The notes below the pieces were generated by a model that was not told the DNA's origin, ran no database searches, and worked only from the letters and a program-made list of their open reading frames with translations. From assembly GCA_047967505.1 (NCBI GenBank), contig CM106538.1: a DNA stretch of 64,000 bases, one strand, 5' to 3'. The position numbers and the translations under genes were made by a program. This stretch comes from Dipteris shenzhenensis (taxonomy: Eukaryota > Polypodiophyta > Polypodiopsida > Gleicheniales). Positions 33,287-44,640 of the stretch are shown piece after piece (position 1 is the stretch's first letter; each line of letters begins with the position of its first letter).

Positions 33287-35445
33287 CTACAAAATCTGAG
33301 ATAACTCTGTAGAGTCACCCTCCTCCATCCACTTCGCATCCAGTGCAAGATAATTCTCGATCTTCACCAAGTAGCGACGGGAAACTCTACCTTTCACTAT
33401 TATTTCCATATGTGCCAAAATCTGTTCCGGAACGAAGATTTCATCCAACTCTTCAAACCTCGGGCTGATCCTCATGAAGCAGTTCAGTAGGCACATCACG
33501 TTGGAAAGGCTTCAATAAACTCACATTACATGCATTGTGTATGGTCCAAGTGGCAGGTAGCTTCAGCCTATAAGCTACATCATTAATGCGTTCGAAAACC
33601 TGAAAAGGACCATAATACCTAATCTTCAGCTTGATGTACACTTTGGTCTTGCCTTTCATCTTCCTGAGTCGTGCTTTCTGAAAACCCAATCGTCCTCTTT
33701 CAAGAGTAACTTCAACGATGCTTATCTGTTAACAGCCCGTTTGTGCTTCTCTTGGCTTTTTTGGAGGGCTGTTTTGACCTTCTAGTAAGCAACATCCAAG
33801 CTCTCCACAAATCTGTCCGCTTCAAAAATCTTCTCTTTCGTATGTAGAATAGGGTACCTTCTGTTCTCCTGCCACAATTTCAAAGGGGGCTTTGCCTGTG
33901 GATGAGTGTACAGTGTTGTTGTAAGCGAACTCAACAAGTGGCAGAAATTGCTCCCATTTCAATTGCTGATCTGAAACATAACACCTGAGAAGATCAAGGA
34001 CAGTGGAGTTGTTGCTCCCATTTCGATTGCTGATCTGAAACATAACACCTGAGAAGATCAAGGACAGTGGAGTTGGCTTCTTCAAACTGCCCATCAAATT
34101 CAGGATGAAAAAAGGATGAGTAATTCAGCGTGGTACTCATATTCTCAAAGATACCTCTCCAGAAAAGACTTGTCATCCGCGGGTCTCTATCATTGACAAT
34201 TGATTGAGGCATCCCGTGATGTTTCAACACATGAGACATAAAAAGTCTCGCCATCTAGTATGCTGTTATTTTCTTCCTTATGGGAATAAATGGGCCTGCT
34301 AGCTGAATCTGCAAATAATGGTCCATATCCCATCATGTCCCGATGGTGTATGAGGAAGGTCAAAGATAAAATCCATGGCAATGCTCTGCCAGGGTCGATC
34401 GAGAATAGGTAAAGGCTGCAGCAATCCAACTCGCTTCTGTCTGTTATATTTCACCTTCTGGCAGGTGATGCATGTCCTGACATATGCCTCGACATCCTTC
34501 CTCAATGACGGCCAAAAGAAATAGTGCTCCACAGCTTTGATGGTGGCATCAATGCCTCTGTATCTTGCATAGGTGGAGCATGACTCTCTGCCAAAACTTT
34601 GGACCACAACTATTTCGTGGCATACAGTCTACCATGCATCATCAGAAATCCTTGTTTGAGAGTATAGTGCTCATGCCTCAGTCCATCAACCAACTGATCA
34701 TAAATACGTGAAAAATCAGCATCATGGGCATATTGATCCTTCATGGCATCAAGCTCATCATGATATGCAATGATAACTGCTGAAACTTGTGGTTTAATAG
34801 ACACTGCATCTGGAGTGGGCTTTCGTGAGAGTGCATCCACAACAACATTCTTCTTCCCAAGCACATGCACATTCTGAAAATGAAACATAGAAAGAAAATT
34901 TGCCAACCTCATATGCTTCTCAAACAACTTTCTCTGAGTGAGAAAGTACCGCAGTGATTGATGATCTGAACATGAAAATCAGCACCCGAAAGATAATTCT
35001 TCCAAGTCAAAGAGCATGTATGACAGCCAGCATCTCTTTCTCATAGATGCCAAAATTCATTTCAGCATCCTGGAGCACTCTACTCTCGTATGCCACGACT
35101 CTTCCATCCTGCATAAGTACCCCTCCTACGCTGTTCCCACATGCATCTACTTGGACAGCGAAGGTTTTGCAAAGATCTGGCAAAATAATCACAAGATCTG
35201 AGCAGAGTTTTTCCTTCAGTAGATTGCAATTTCTTTGGGACCCCATCTGAAAGTGGCCCCTTTCTTCTGTGAGGCATGTAAAGGAGATGCAATCTCTACA
35301 AAATACCGAATGAACCTCCTGTAGTATGAGCACAAGCCCCGAAAGCTGCGTACTTCATGGATGTTCTTCAGGTGTGGCCAATTCTTGATGGCCTCTACCT
35401 TGGCGGGGTCCATCCCTCACGGCTCAAGGGCATGCATACTCTTTT
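33287..35445 (-). pseudogene. Gypsy-C element, minus copy: RT end, RNase H, integrase, chromodomain, broken
   Basis: Minus-strand fragments in pol order are as follows. RT connection (MDPAKVEAIKNWPHLKNIHE, then CSYYRRFIRYF) lies at 35216-35413. RNase H (VQVDACGNSVGGVLMQDGR) lies at 35007-35333, with VVVDALSRKPTPDAV at 34610-34927. The integrase zinc region (CITCQKVKYNRQKRVGLLQP) and core (DFIFDLPHTPSGHDGIWTI) lie at 34299-34607. Further integrase (SIVNDRDPRMTSLFWRGIFE) lies at 33994-34254, its C-terminal part (KIRYYGPFQVFERINDVAYR) at 33453-33689, and a chromodomain (RRYLVKIENYLALDAKWMEE) at 33287-33499. Every frame is broken, and a 64-bp tandem duplication (33951-34078) adds a frameshift. 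The chromodomain marks it as a chromovirus. Confidence 0.9.
33951..34078. repeat. 64-bp tandem duplication in gypsy-C integrase
   Basis: Copies 33951-34014 and 34015-34078, starting CTCCCATTTC, differ at one or two bases. The length is not a multiple of three, so the integrase frame is shifted. Confidence 0.9.
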
Positions 35446-35978
35446 TCTGCAAATCTTTGATTTCTCTGCTTTTCTACTTTTTCTGACAGTAAATACTCTC
35501 TCAGATAGGTGAAAACTGCTAGCAGAAACAGTCTCTGCAACTGTCCCTTTTTTTTTCGGGACAGTAACCAGATGAAGTAACCAGTTGGTTACACTAACCA
35601 GACTGATTGGTTTTGGTTTGGTTAGTCTGCAACTAGACTAACTAGATTGGTCACAGTCTGGTCACAGTTACCAGACTAGTCTGGTTGAGTCAAGTTAGGC
35701 CAGACTAACTAAACCAGTGTGAAACTAAGTGTGTTGAGGTTAGCTTAACGGTATGCTACCTCAGTTGTCTTGCTGGCAGTCTAGGCTAGCTACCACGTGT
35801 CTTGCCACGTCATCTATTGGGTTGCCTGCCACGTCATCTGACACGTGTCCACATGACACATCAGCAAGTCCTTGTGCACTGCCATGTCAGCGCTTGTGCC
35901 ATGTCATCAGGAGCCTAAGGTTCCAAACCTTGGCTCTAGCCAGTGTCGCGCCGGCGCCCTGTTCCCTTCTACAGCGTG
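35446..35978. repeat. Dyad-rich insert: AACCAG/CTGGTT block and CACGTCAT block
   Basis: 35560-35720 has about ten AACCAG, CTGGTT or GGTTAGTCT motifs in both orientations, including the perfect 16-bp palindrome ACCAGACTAGTCTGGT. 35790-35930 has repeated GCCACGTCATC and ACACGTGTC (bZIP-type ACGT cores). No coding potential. It separates two parts of a broken gypsy RT, so it is probably an inserted LTR or MITE of unknown family. Confidence 0.55.
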
Positions 35979-36400
35979 ATAACCACTCTGCATTCCAGAC
36001 CCCTGTAACCTATCCAAAATATCATCTATCCTGAGTATAGAGAATCTATTCTTAGTGGTAATTTCCTGAGTACAGACCTGCAGAGTGGTTATCACCAGAT
36101 TAGAATTCAGCCAAAGGATGTTCACAAAACAGCATTTCATACCACATTTGGTTTGTCACGCCATTTGGGTTAACCAATACACCTGCCACCTTCAACAGAA
36201 TGATGGACATGATTTTTAGAGAACATCGAGCCTTTGTTGGCACTTTCTTCGATGACATCATCGTATTCTCTCAGGATGAGGCTGAACATAAGAAGCACTT
36301 GGTAATTATTCTTGAGGAACTCCGGAAGCATATGCTGCTTGTCAATGCTAAGAAAAGTGAATTTTTCATGCATGAGATCCATTTTCTTGGGCACATTAAA
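35979..36400. pseudogene. Gypsy-C RT fragments in opposite orientations around a hairpin
   Basis: The minus strand at about 35990-36070 encodes KNRFSILRIDDILDRLQG, the RT region before the catalytic Asp. The plus strand from 36077 encodes SGYHQIRIQPKDVHKTAFHT, then FFDDIIVFSQDEAEHKKHL (the YxDD site, here FFDD) and NAKKSEFFMHEIHFLGH. Exact 15-base inverted arms (GATAACCACTCTGCA at about 35979-35993, its complement at 36077-36091) bracket the switch. The plus part is the RT middle section that the minus element at 33287-35445 lacks, which suggests an inversion within one element. Confidence 0.75.
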
Positions 36401-36636
36401 CAAATGCATTCTGAGTGCTTTTTGCAGCAACCAAGAAAGGGGCAGCACAGTTGTTTATGCTTTGGCCACTCTGTGGGTATATATGCCTTGAGTTGACAGC
36501 CCGGTACTGGCATAGATTGTGAATGCAAGACACCTCTTGTTGAGGTAATTTTTCTCTTTGAAAAGCAAAGGCAGTGTGCATCAGTTGCATACACAGTGTG
36601 TGAGAAACTTACAGATCTCATACGAGTTGTAAGATA

Positions 36637-38386
36637 ATGGCTCAATCACCTATCCAGTGGGATTCGCAAGATAGGGATGCACATCCAAGACATAGAAGTG
36701 TGCAGCAAACTCAACAAGAATTTGAGCAGATGGTACGCACTCGTATGCAGGAGATGGAACATCTCAGAAGGGATCCAAGAGCTCAGCATTTGTTTCAAGT
36801 AGAAACTATGCCTAATGCAGCTTATGATGTGCCAATGCCAGAGGCACACTCTCGTGTACAACCAGAGAGAGAGAGATCTCATAGGAGACGGTCTCATAGC
36901 AGGAAGAGATCAAGGCATCATCATCGATCTCCAAGTCCTTCACCGTCTACCTTGAGCTTGACTTCTATATCTTCTTCTTTATCAGATAACCATCCAGGAA
37001 AAGAAGGAAACACAAGAAGTCTAGGAAGAGCAAGTCTTCCAAAGAGACCAAGGAATTCAAAGATGGAGGTAAATCTGTCAAGTTTATGACCTATAATGGA
37101 CAATATGGTCATACAGACAAAGCATTGCAGTTCATTAGACAGTTTGATGCTGCATTCGGTACAGAAAAGTTTTCAGAATCCTCCAAGTTGAGGATGGTCA
37201 GTTTGCACTTGACAACGACAGCTAGTGCATGGTGGAGTGCACAGACCACAGATGGGTCAGCCCCAAAGAGGTGGAAGGGCTTCAAGAAAGCCTTCTATCA
37301 ACAGTTCATGCCTAAACAGTTTAGAGATCATGTTCTTCAAGATTGGGACAGTTTACATATGGATGCAGGAGATACGGTGGATGTGTACAACCAAAAGTTT
37401 TGGGATGCTTATTTGCAGGTTGCACCTTTCAAAAAGATCTCCAAAAGAATCCAAATGAGAAAGTACAAAGCAGGTCTCAGTCCAAAAATCCACGCAGTGG
37501 TGAATGCTTCGGGGACCAAGAACATTCAAGACATTATGCATTCAGCTTCAGTAGCTAGTCTCGTGCCGTTGCAAGATCCATCCACAGTGCTATCCTTGCA
37601 TGCAGGAACTGCTAAAAGGAAGAAAACTGATTTTTCAAAATCAGAAAAGAAAGAGTATCTCAAGGTTGAAAAGAAAGGGTTTCAGCCTCAGAAACCGAGG
37701 GGTACTCAGCTTACAAAGTCATATAAAGGCATATCCCCATACACTCCTGAACAGATAGCTGAATTCAGCACAGATGGGAAACGCTTTAGATGTGGAAAAG
37801 AGAGGCATATGGCTGCCCAGTGCCCTGAGAAGCCTTCGAGTTCTAAGGAGCAGAAAAAGCCACAAGAACCACCGAGCCCAATGGTGGGAGCAGCCCCAGA
37901 TGTTTTGGGTAGTACCTCAGACCCAAAGGAAAAAGAACTTTTGCTATCATGGGGAAAGATAAGAGATCAGCAAGCATTAATCCTCTTTGATCCCGGGTCT
38001 ACAAACAATTTTATATCAGAAGATTTAGCCCTGAGATTAGGGATTAAAACTTAAGAGCTAGGCACAGCTCTTGATGCTGATCAAATGTTCCAGGGAAATC
38101 CAGTGCAAGTTACTCCTTTGATTGGAAAGCTTCGTGTCCATGTGTAGAGCTATGTAGATCAGGAGGACTTCTTAATTTCTCCTCTCAAGCAGCATGATGT
38201 TGTACTTGGTACACCGTGGTTCCATCGAAAGGAAGTAACGATAGAATACCCTAAGAGGGTGCTGAGTTTTATCCATAGAGGGGAAAACCAGCGTTTAGTT
38301 GCCAGGATTAAAGGGGAAACTATTTCCCTTGTATCTGATGTTACATGTGGTAAAGCAATAAAGTCAATTTCCACATACATGGTTTT
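36637..38386 (+). pseudogene. Gypsy-C gag and protease, interrupted at 38386 by a gypsy-B LTR
   Basis: An ATG at 36637 begins a charged N-terminal part (coiled-coil-like QQEFEQMVRTRMQEME, then an Arg/Ser-rich run). A frame change near 37060-37085 leads to the gag core (YNGQYGHTDKALQFIRQF, ASAWWSAQTTDGSAPKRW, VYNQKFWDAYLQVAPF). The zinc knuckle has lost its first Cys (RFRCGKERHMAAQC). The protease site reads LFDPGSTNNFIS, so the usual Ser of DSG is Pro. After a stop at 38052-38054, protease-like sequence continues in frame (LKQHDVVLGTPWFHRKEV) until the LTR at 38387. The natural continuation (RT onward) reappears at 44641. Confidence 0.88.
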
Positions 38387-38846
38387 TGTTATGCTCTAGG
38401 CGAGATAGCATGACCTTGGAAAGATTGGTAGGCATTTTCCCTTAGAGGACCGACTTCTGTAATATTTTATGTGCGTAAATTAAATGGTCAAGGGAAGTAA
38501 CTGCCAAGGTCTTAGGTGAGGGTGTATTGGCATCGACTAGGTGGTTCTGAGTGCTCAGGCCTAGGTGCACCTAAATGTGTAAGAATGCCAAGGGGCAAAT
38601 GTTTTAATTGTGCCCCAAGAGAGGGGTAAATGGTGTACCAAGCTAAAGGTCTAAAATGATGACATGTGGCAGGAGGGAACCATCTAGGGATTTGTGGGCT
38701 TGTGGATAGGCATGAAGAAAAGGAATTACGTATCTTGTGTGCGTGCAATCCATGAGATAGGCTGGGAGGATAATCTGGATGCAATCGCTTGTGATTGTGC
38801 CCGTGATTCGACGAAAAGAAGGCAGAGATTAGTATTTACTGTGTCA
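38387..38846 (+). repeat. Gypsy-B copy 1, 5' LTR
   Basis: Begins TGTTATGCTCTAGGCGAGAT and ends GTGTCA. It matches the LTR at 50197-50643 over its length (for example CAAGGTCTTAGGTGAGGGTG, AGGCCTAGGTGCACCTAAAT) with moderate divergence. Confidence 0.88.
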
Positions 38847-38848
38847 TT

Positions 38849-38860
38849 TGGTATCAAAGC
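38849..38860 (+). promoter_or_regulatory. Primer-binding site of gypsy-B copy 1
   Basis: TGGTATCAAAGC lies two bases after the LTR. It differs at one base from the tRNA-Met-type site of copy 2. Confidence 0.85.
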
Positions 38861-39421
38861 GCTCAAGCCGGACGATGGGATTCATACGAGTTGCGTATGA
38901 AGGGAGCGCAGGGTGTATTGGGCGTGTGACAGCGAGCGACGTTTGCTATTAGGTGGTCACGGGTTTAGCTGTCTCGTCCGTTGGCATCATGCAAGGATTA
39001 TGGGTGGTTACCTTCAGGACGACGATACAGCGGTTATTTGGGTAGCATGGATGAACGGCGCAGCTGTTTGACGTCATCGCAGGTTCATACCTGGTATCAC
39101 ACAAAGGAATTCGGGACCAAGACCCCGGGATATTGCAGGGACGTACGGTTCACGTAGGAATCTCAGAAGACAGGCGTGAAGCAGTCTTGAACACTTGCTG
39201 ATCTGCAGCTAGCTTAGGACCAGGGAAATAAATCGGGATATCTGCGTTACGTGGAGCTTCCAGGGGGCATCTTTTTTCCCTTCTATACAAATTTTCAGTT
39301 TTCAGTTTGCAGTCTATTTATTCCTGTACAGCAAAGGGAAATTTGAAGTGTGATATACTTTTGGAGTTTTGGCGTGCAGAAAGAAGTGAAAAAAAAATAT
39401 TCTATTTTCCCTTTTGAAAGA
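38861..39421 (+). other. Leader of gypsy-B copy 1
   Basis: Untranslated region between the primer-binding site and the gag ATG. Its last ~130 bp resemble the matching part of copy 2 before 61103. Confidence 0.7.
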
Positions 39422-40454
39422 ATGGAGGCAGAAGGACAAGATTCCAAGGTAAATCCTGGTGAATCTAGAGTGCGATCTACGCAACAAGTGTACCACCACA
39501 CAACACCTACTCTGGTGGGTAGGATTTTTGTGCTGGAAGATGCCTTACAACAGATCATGAACCAGCAGCTTCAAGTGAACGCTGGTCAAAATGAACTTAG
39601 ATGGATGGTGCAAGCCTTGTCGGCTAGACCATCTAGGAATGAAAAGGGCAAAGCTCCAGTAGAGCCAGAGCCCAGTATACACTCGTCGGAACGTGCGAAT
39701 GTCAAGGTACCTAATATTGCCAATTATAGACCGGAAAAGTACGCTGGTCGGATGACTGAGCGCAGTTCTCATGTGATCGAGGTTTGGTTACACAAGTGGG
39801 AAGAAGCCTTCGCCATTTGTGAAATCAGATCTGATCTAAAAAAAATCCGCGAGATTACTCACCTGTTTATGGAGGCAGCGGATAGGTGGTGGATAAAACA
39901 ACAGAAAGATCAGGTTGCCCCTACCACCTGGGAAGGGTTTAAGGCTGCATTTAAGAAACACTTTCTTCCACCTGACGAAGAGTCCCGAGCTTGGGATGCT
40001 TACAGAAGCCTTCGCCAGAGGAATTTGTCGGTGGCAGAGTATACTGACAAGTTCAAAAAATGTGTTATGAAAATAACAGACCCTCTCCCTATGTCGGTTC
40101 AGTTGAAAGACTATATCTATGGACTGAACGACAGGATTAAAATGGAAGTTCGGGCTAAATATGTGACTACATTAGATGAATCTATTGCAGTAGCCCTCAA
40201 CTATGAGGATGCCAGAGGCAGACCTAGTGGATTTGTGCAGGCAGGGACTTAGCATAAAGGGGGATTTCAGAGGAAATGGACTTCAAAGGCAAGTACCTCG
40301 CAGCCAAGTGGCCAAACCAAGCAGGTGAAGCCGGTTGAGGGACAAGCAAAGACAAGTACTACCGTTGGGGTGAAAAGACAAGTAACTCCAATGGCAGCCC
40401 GGGCTTGGTCAAAGTCCTCGTTGACCCCTGAGCAAAAAGAAAAAGCTAGAAAAT
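39422..40454 (+). pseudogene. Gypsy-B copy 1 gag, truncated and fused to copia DNA
   Basis: From the ATG at 39422 the frame matches the gag of copy 2 at 61103 (LEDALQQIMNQQLQVNAGQN, VWLHKWEEAFAICEIRSDLK, then KKHFLPPDEESRAWDAYRSL). A TAG at 40250-40252 replaces a CAG found in copy 2. Similarity continues to AAAGCTAGAAAA at about 40454, where the sequence changes abruptly to copia gag. The zinc-knuckle part present in copy 2 is missing. Confidence 0.88.
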
Positions 40455-40472
40455 GAGAACACTGCATGGGAT

Positions 40473-41685
40473 ATGTGGAAAAGGTTGGAAGATTTGTATG
40501 CTCAACAAAGTGCAGCAAGCAAGGTTTATTGGCTCAAGAAGCTCATGGATCTTAGGATGAAGGAGGGCACAACTACGAGTGTGCACCTCAATGAGTTCAA
40601 CTCTATCATCAAGCAGTTGGCAAATCAGAAATTCAACATTGATGATGAGTTTAAAGCAACATTCTTGCTTTGCACTCTTCCTGAGAGTTGGGATATTTTC
40701 AAAACAGCTTTGAGCAATTCAAATCCTACTCTTATTTGTGCAGATGTTGAGAGTCAGCTTCTCATGGAGGAGATGAACAAGAAGAACAATTCTTCAAGTA
40801 AGTCTTCCACTACTCTTAACACAAGAGCAAAACCTCAGAATAGAGGCAATGACAGCCAAAGGAACAGATCCCGCAGTAAGTCACGTCCTAAGAAGGATAT
40901 TGAATGTTTTCATTGTGGCAAAAAGGGGCACATGAAGAAAGATTGCTTTAAGCTGAAAAGGGAGCAGAAAAAGAGCAACAACAACAATCAGGATGCCAAA
41001 TATGATAAACGCAGTCAACAAGTAGAGAGTAGTAATAGTGGTGTGAAGAATGAAGAGGTTTTCATCACTTGATGCACATGCTTTGGTCATAGAAGAAGAC
41101 AGTGACATGACCACTTGGATCATTGATTCAGGTGCTTCCTTTCATGTGACACCACACAGGGAGTGCTTTTGCTCATATAATGGTGGTTTACATGGTGTTG
41201 TGCATCTTGGAAACAATTATGCATGCTCTATTGCAGAGATTGGAGATGTGAAACTTGCATTTTCTGATGGCACACATTTTATACTTCATGATGTTAGGCA
41301 TGTGCCAAAGCTGAAAAAGAACTTGGTTAGTACTCGTCAATTGGATGATCAAGGATACTATACTGTGTTTGGTAATAGTAGGTGGAAGATAACCAAGGGA
41401 GCCAGAGTCATTGCAAAGGGGTACAAGTGTGATACTTTGTATACTTTGCATGTTTCTGATGTAAAGAATCATGTGGTTGCCGTAACTGAGGTGCCAAAGG
41501 TTTCATTGTGGCATGGCCGGTTAGGACACATGAGTGTTAAAGGAATGCAGGTACTATCTCAATTGGGTTATTTACCGTCTCTGAAATTTTCAGAATTTAA
41601 GCATTGTAAGCATTGCATTTTTTGTAAGCATTCACAGTCACCACATAAAGTGACATTGCAACAAAGATTTAGATTTGGTACATAG
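40473..41685 (+). pseudogene. Copia-2 gag (C-terminal half) and protease
   Basis: The first frame (40473-41072) has MKEGTTTSVHLNEFNSIIKQ, FLLCTLPESWDIFKTALS and the zinc knuckle CFHCGKKGHMKKDC. The second (41050-41685) has the protease site WIIDSGASFHVTPHRECF, then VRHVPKLKKNLVSTRQLDD and the pre-integrase zinc region (SLWHGRLGHMSVKGM, CKHCIFCK). The frames overlap by about 23 bp, with a frame change between them. Confidence 0.9.
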
Positions 41686-42526
41686 TGATGTATGTCAAAT
41701 GCCTCCTCAGTTGTCTATGGGTGGTCATGAATACTTTGTTACATTTATAGATGATGCCACAAGGAAAGTGTGGGTCTATTTCATCAAGAGGAAGGATGAA
41801 GTTTTTGGTGCATTTCAAAAGTTTGTTGCCTTGGTTGAAAATCAGACAGGTAAGAAGTTGAAATGCTTACGCTCTAATAATGGAGGAGAATATGTCTCCA
41901 AAATATTTCAGGAATTTTGTGACATGAAAGGGATAAAGAGGAAACTCACAAGCCCTCATAATCCTCCACAAAATGGAATTGCAGAGCGAACAAATCGGAC
42001 TATTCAAGATAGAGTCCGTAGTATGCTGTCTCATGCTGCCTTACCCCATGGTTTTTGGGCAGTGGCTGTTCAAACAACCATTCATGTCATCAACAGGTCA
42101 CCAAATAATCGGTTGGATGGTAAAGTAGCCGATGAACAGTGGTATGGCAAGCCACCTTCATATAAACACTTGAGAGTATTTGGCTGTGATGCGTATGTGC
42201 ACATACGAAAAGAGCAGCGCAACAAACTCCAACCAAAGTCAAATAGATGCATCTTTATTGGATATGGTGACACTGGTGAAATGGGGTATAGATTGTGGGA
42301 TCCCGTTGGAAGGAAGATTATACGCAGCAATGATGTGATTTTTCATGAGGAAAGCATGCACAGGCAGCCCACGCAAAAATCAGAAAATAGGAAGGCTGTC
42401 TTTGAAGAAATCATTGTGAATAGACAGCAAAATATGCCCAATAATATGCAGCAAGGTGCTGCTGCAAATGTCCCTAATGCGCAGAGAATCAGCCCAATCA
42501 AATTGCCTTTTATATGCCACAGATAG
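41675..42526 (+). pseudogene. Copia-2 integrase
   Basis: 283 codons with the integrase core (VHSDVCQMPPQLSMGG, VTFIDDATRKVWVYFIKRKD, LRSNNGGEYVSKIFQEFC, TSPHNPPQNGIAERTNRTIQ) carrying the Asp, Asp, Glu triad, then HVINRSPNNRLDGK and RCIFIGYGDTGEMGYRLWD. It is open across the domain but is separated by frame changes from protease and RT. Confidence 0.92.
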
Positions 42527-44267
42527 AGCCACATTTGGGCGATGTAGGACAGCCAGAGGAGGTGGTACAGCCACATAATATGGCTGATATGCAGGCTGAA
42601 CAGCCAGCCAATCAAGATAATTGGGTAAGAAGATCCACCAGAGTCTCCAAACCTCCTGATAGGCTTGTTCCAGGACAGAACTACGTGGCTGATTTTGTCA
42701 TGCTTACAGATTGTGGTGAGCCTTCATGCTATCAGGAAGCAATCAGAAGGCATGATAAGAGAAAGTGGGAGAAGGCCATGCATTCAGAAATGGATTCTCT
42801 TATCAAAAATTAAACATGGGATTTGGTGAAACTACCAACTGGAAAGAATGCCTTACCATGCAAATGGGTTTATAAGATCAAGGTCACTCCTAATGCTGAG
42901 AACAAATACAAGGCAAGATTGGTTGCCAAGGGTTCAAGCAACAGAAGGGCATTGACTTTGATGAAATTTTTTCTGCTGTGGTGAAAATGACAACATTGAG
43001 GGCTGCTTTGGCATTAATTGCACATGAGGATATGGACTTGTGTCAAATGGATGTCAAGACTGCATTTCTCCATGGTGATCTTCATGAGGAAATTTATATG
43101 GTACAGCCAGAAGGGTTTGTCAGTGAAGGCAAAGAAAAGCTGGTATGCAAGCTGAAAAAGAGCTTATATGGGTTGAAGCAGGCTCCAAGGGAGTGGTACT
43201 TCAAATTCCATACTTTCATGCAATCTCAGTGGTTTAGAAGAAGTGATGTTGATCACTGCCTCTATACCAAGAAAGCAAAGGATGGTAGTCTTATTTTGCT
43301 CATCATTTATGTTGATGACATGCTTATTGCAAGCAAATCTCAGTATTAGATCAATGCATTGAAGATGGGACTGCATAAGACATTTGATATGAAGGATCTT
43401 GGTGATGCAAATCACATTTTAGGGATGCGCATCATACGGGACAGAAATCAGAAATTGCTCTATTTGTCTCAGAAGGAATACATTGGCAAGGTCTTGCAGC
43501 GTTTCAATATGGAGGGAGGAAAGATTCTTGGTACTCCATTGCCTCCATATGTGAAACTCAGTCAGAAAGACAGCCCACAGTCAAATGATGAGAGGGCTGA
43601 AATGGCCAAGATTCCTTATGCATCCGTGGTTGGTAGTCTCATGTATGCAATGGTGGCTACACGTCCAGATATTGCCTTTGCAGTGGGAGTTGTCAGTAGA
43701 TACATGGCAACACCTAGCAAGAAGCATTGGGAAGCCGTGAAAGGTATCATGAGATATCTTAAGGGCACAATGCATGTGTGCATTTGCTTTGGGAAGAAAG
43801 ACTTGGTTCTTCATGGGTTCACAGACTCAGATTTTGCAGGATGTGTAGACCAAAGAAAGTCTACTACAAGATATGTTTTCACCTTAGGTGGTGGTGCTAT
43901 TTCATGGATCTCTCGGTTGCAGAAATGCATTGCTTTATCTACCACAGAGGCAGAATATGTTGCAGCCACAGAGGCGTGCAAAGAAGCCATATGGTTATCT
44001 CATCTAGTGGGAGATATTGGTTTATCAGGAGAGGTTCCTATTTTGCATTGTGATAGTCAGAGTGCTATTCAGCTAGCACGTAATCCTGTGTTTCATGCCA
44101 AAACGAAACACATCGAGGTGAAATATCATTTTATCAGAGAGGTGCTTGAGGATAAGAGTATTCAGTTTGTCAAAGTGCACACTGATGACAATCCTGCAGA
44201 TCTTTTAGCCAAGAGTCTTAACCCGCAACGCTTTGCACATTGCAGAGTACACATGGGTGTTGGCTGA
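42514..44267 (+). pseudogene. Copia-2 reverse transcriptase and RNase H
   Basis: Frames 42514-42813, 42978-43349 and 43359-44267 give a near-complete RT-RNase H, with stops at 42811-42813 and 43347-43349 and a one-base gap near 42930. Signatures are KPPDRLVPGQNYVADFVML, MDVKTAFLHGDLHEEIYMVQ, LKKSLYGLKQAPREWYFKFH, the catalytic YVDDM, VATRPDIAFAVGVVSRYMA, TDSDFAGCVDQRKSTT and STTEAEYVAATEACKEAIWL. The C-terminus (DNPADLLAKSLNPQRF) and TGA lie just before the polypurine tract. Confidence 0.93.
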
Positions 44268-44640
44268 GTTTCTCATGATTGAGATTCTCTTGTATTTTGT
44301 GTATATGTTTTCTATGTACACTTCTTCCTCTTTTTGGGCACATTGCCTTTAAGTGGGAGATTGTTAGGGATAAAGGCATAATGTGCTATCCCTTGTATAA
44401 GTGGTACTTATAATGCCACGTCATCACCTTATCTATTCTTTGTATAAAAGGCAATAAGGGAAGTCACATAGAAGACTTTTGCTTCCCACAAAACGTGTGT
44501 TCTCTCTTTTGCTCTCTCACCTTTCTCCATCTCCCTCTTATAGAAGACTTTTGCTTCCCACAAAACATGTGTTCTCTCTTTTGCTCTCTCGCCTTTCTCC
44601 ATCTCCCTCTTGCTTCCGCTCCTTACTCCCATCATGATAT

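Larger units (their letters stand above)
40455..44630 (+). mobile_element. Copia-2 retrotransposon, 5'-truncated, joined to gypsy-B
   Basis: This begins inside copia gag, without 5' LTR, primer site or gag start, and runs through protease, integrase, RT and RNase H to a polypurine tract (44350-44361, AAGTGGGAGATT). An LTR starts TGTTAGGGATAAAGG at 44362, with a TATA box TATAAAAG at 44443-44450. A 72-bp tandem duplication occupies 44469-44540 and 44541-44612. The LTR end is not defined. The domain sequences are close relatives of copia-1, with fewer lesions. Confidence 0.88.

Noticed and set aside
32221-36070. 32221-32508 as the 3' LTR of the minus gypsy-C copy
   Set aside because: This LTR is in plus orientation, while a 3' LTR of the minus copy would have to be in minus orientation.
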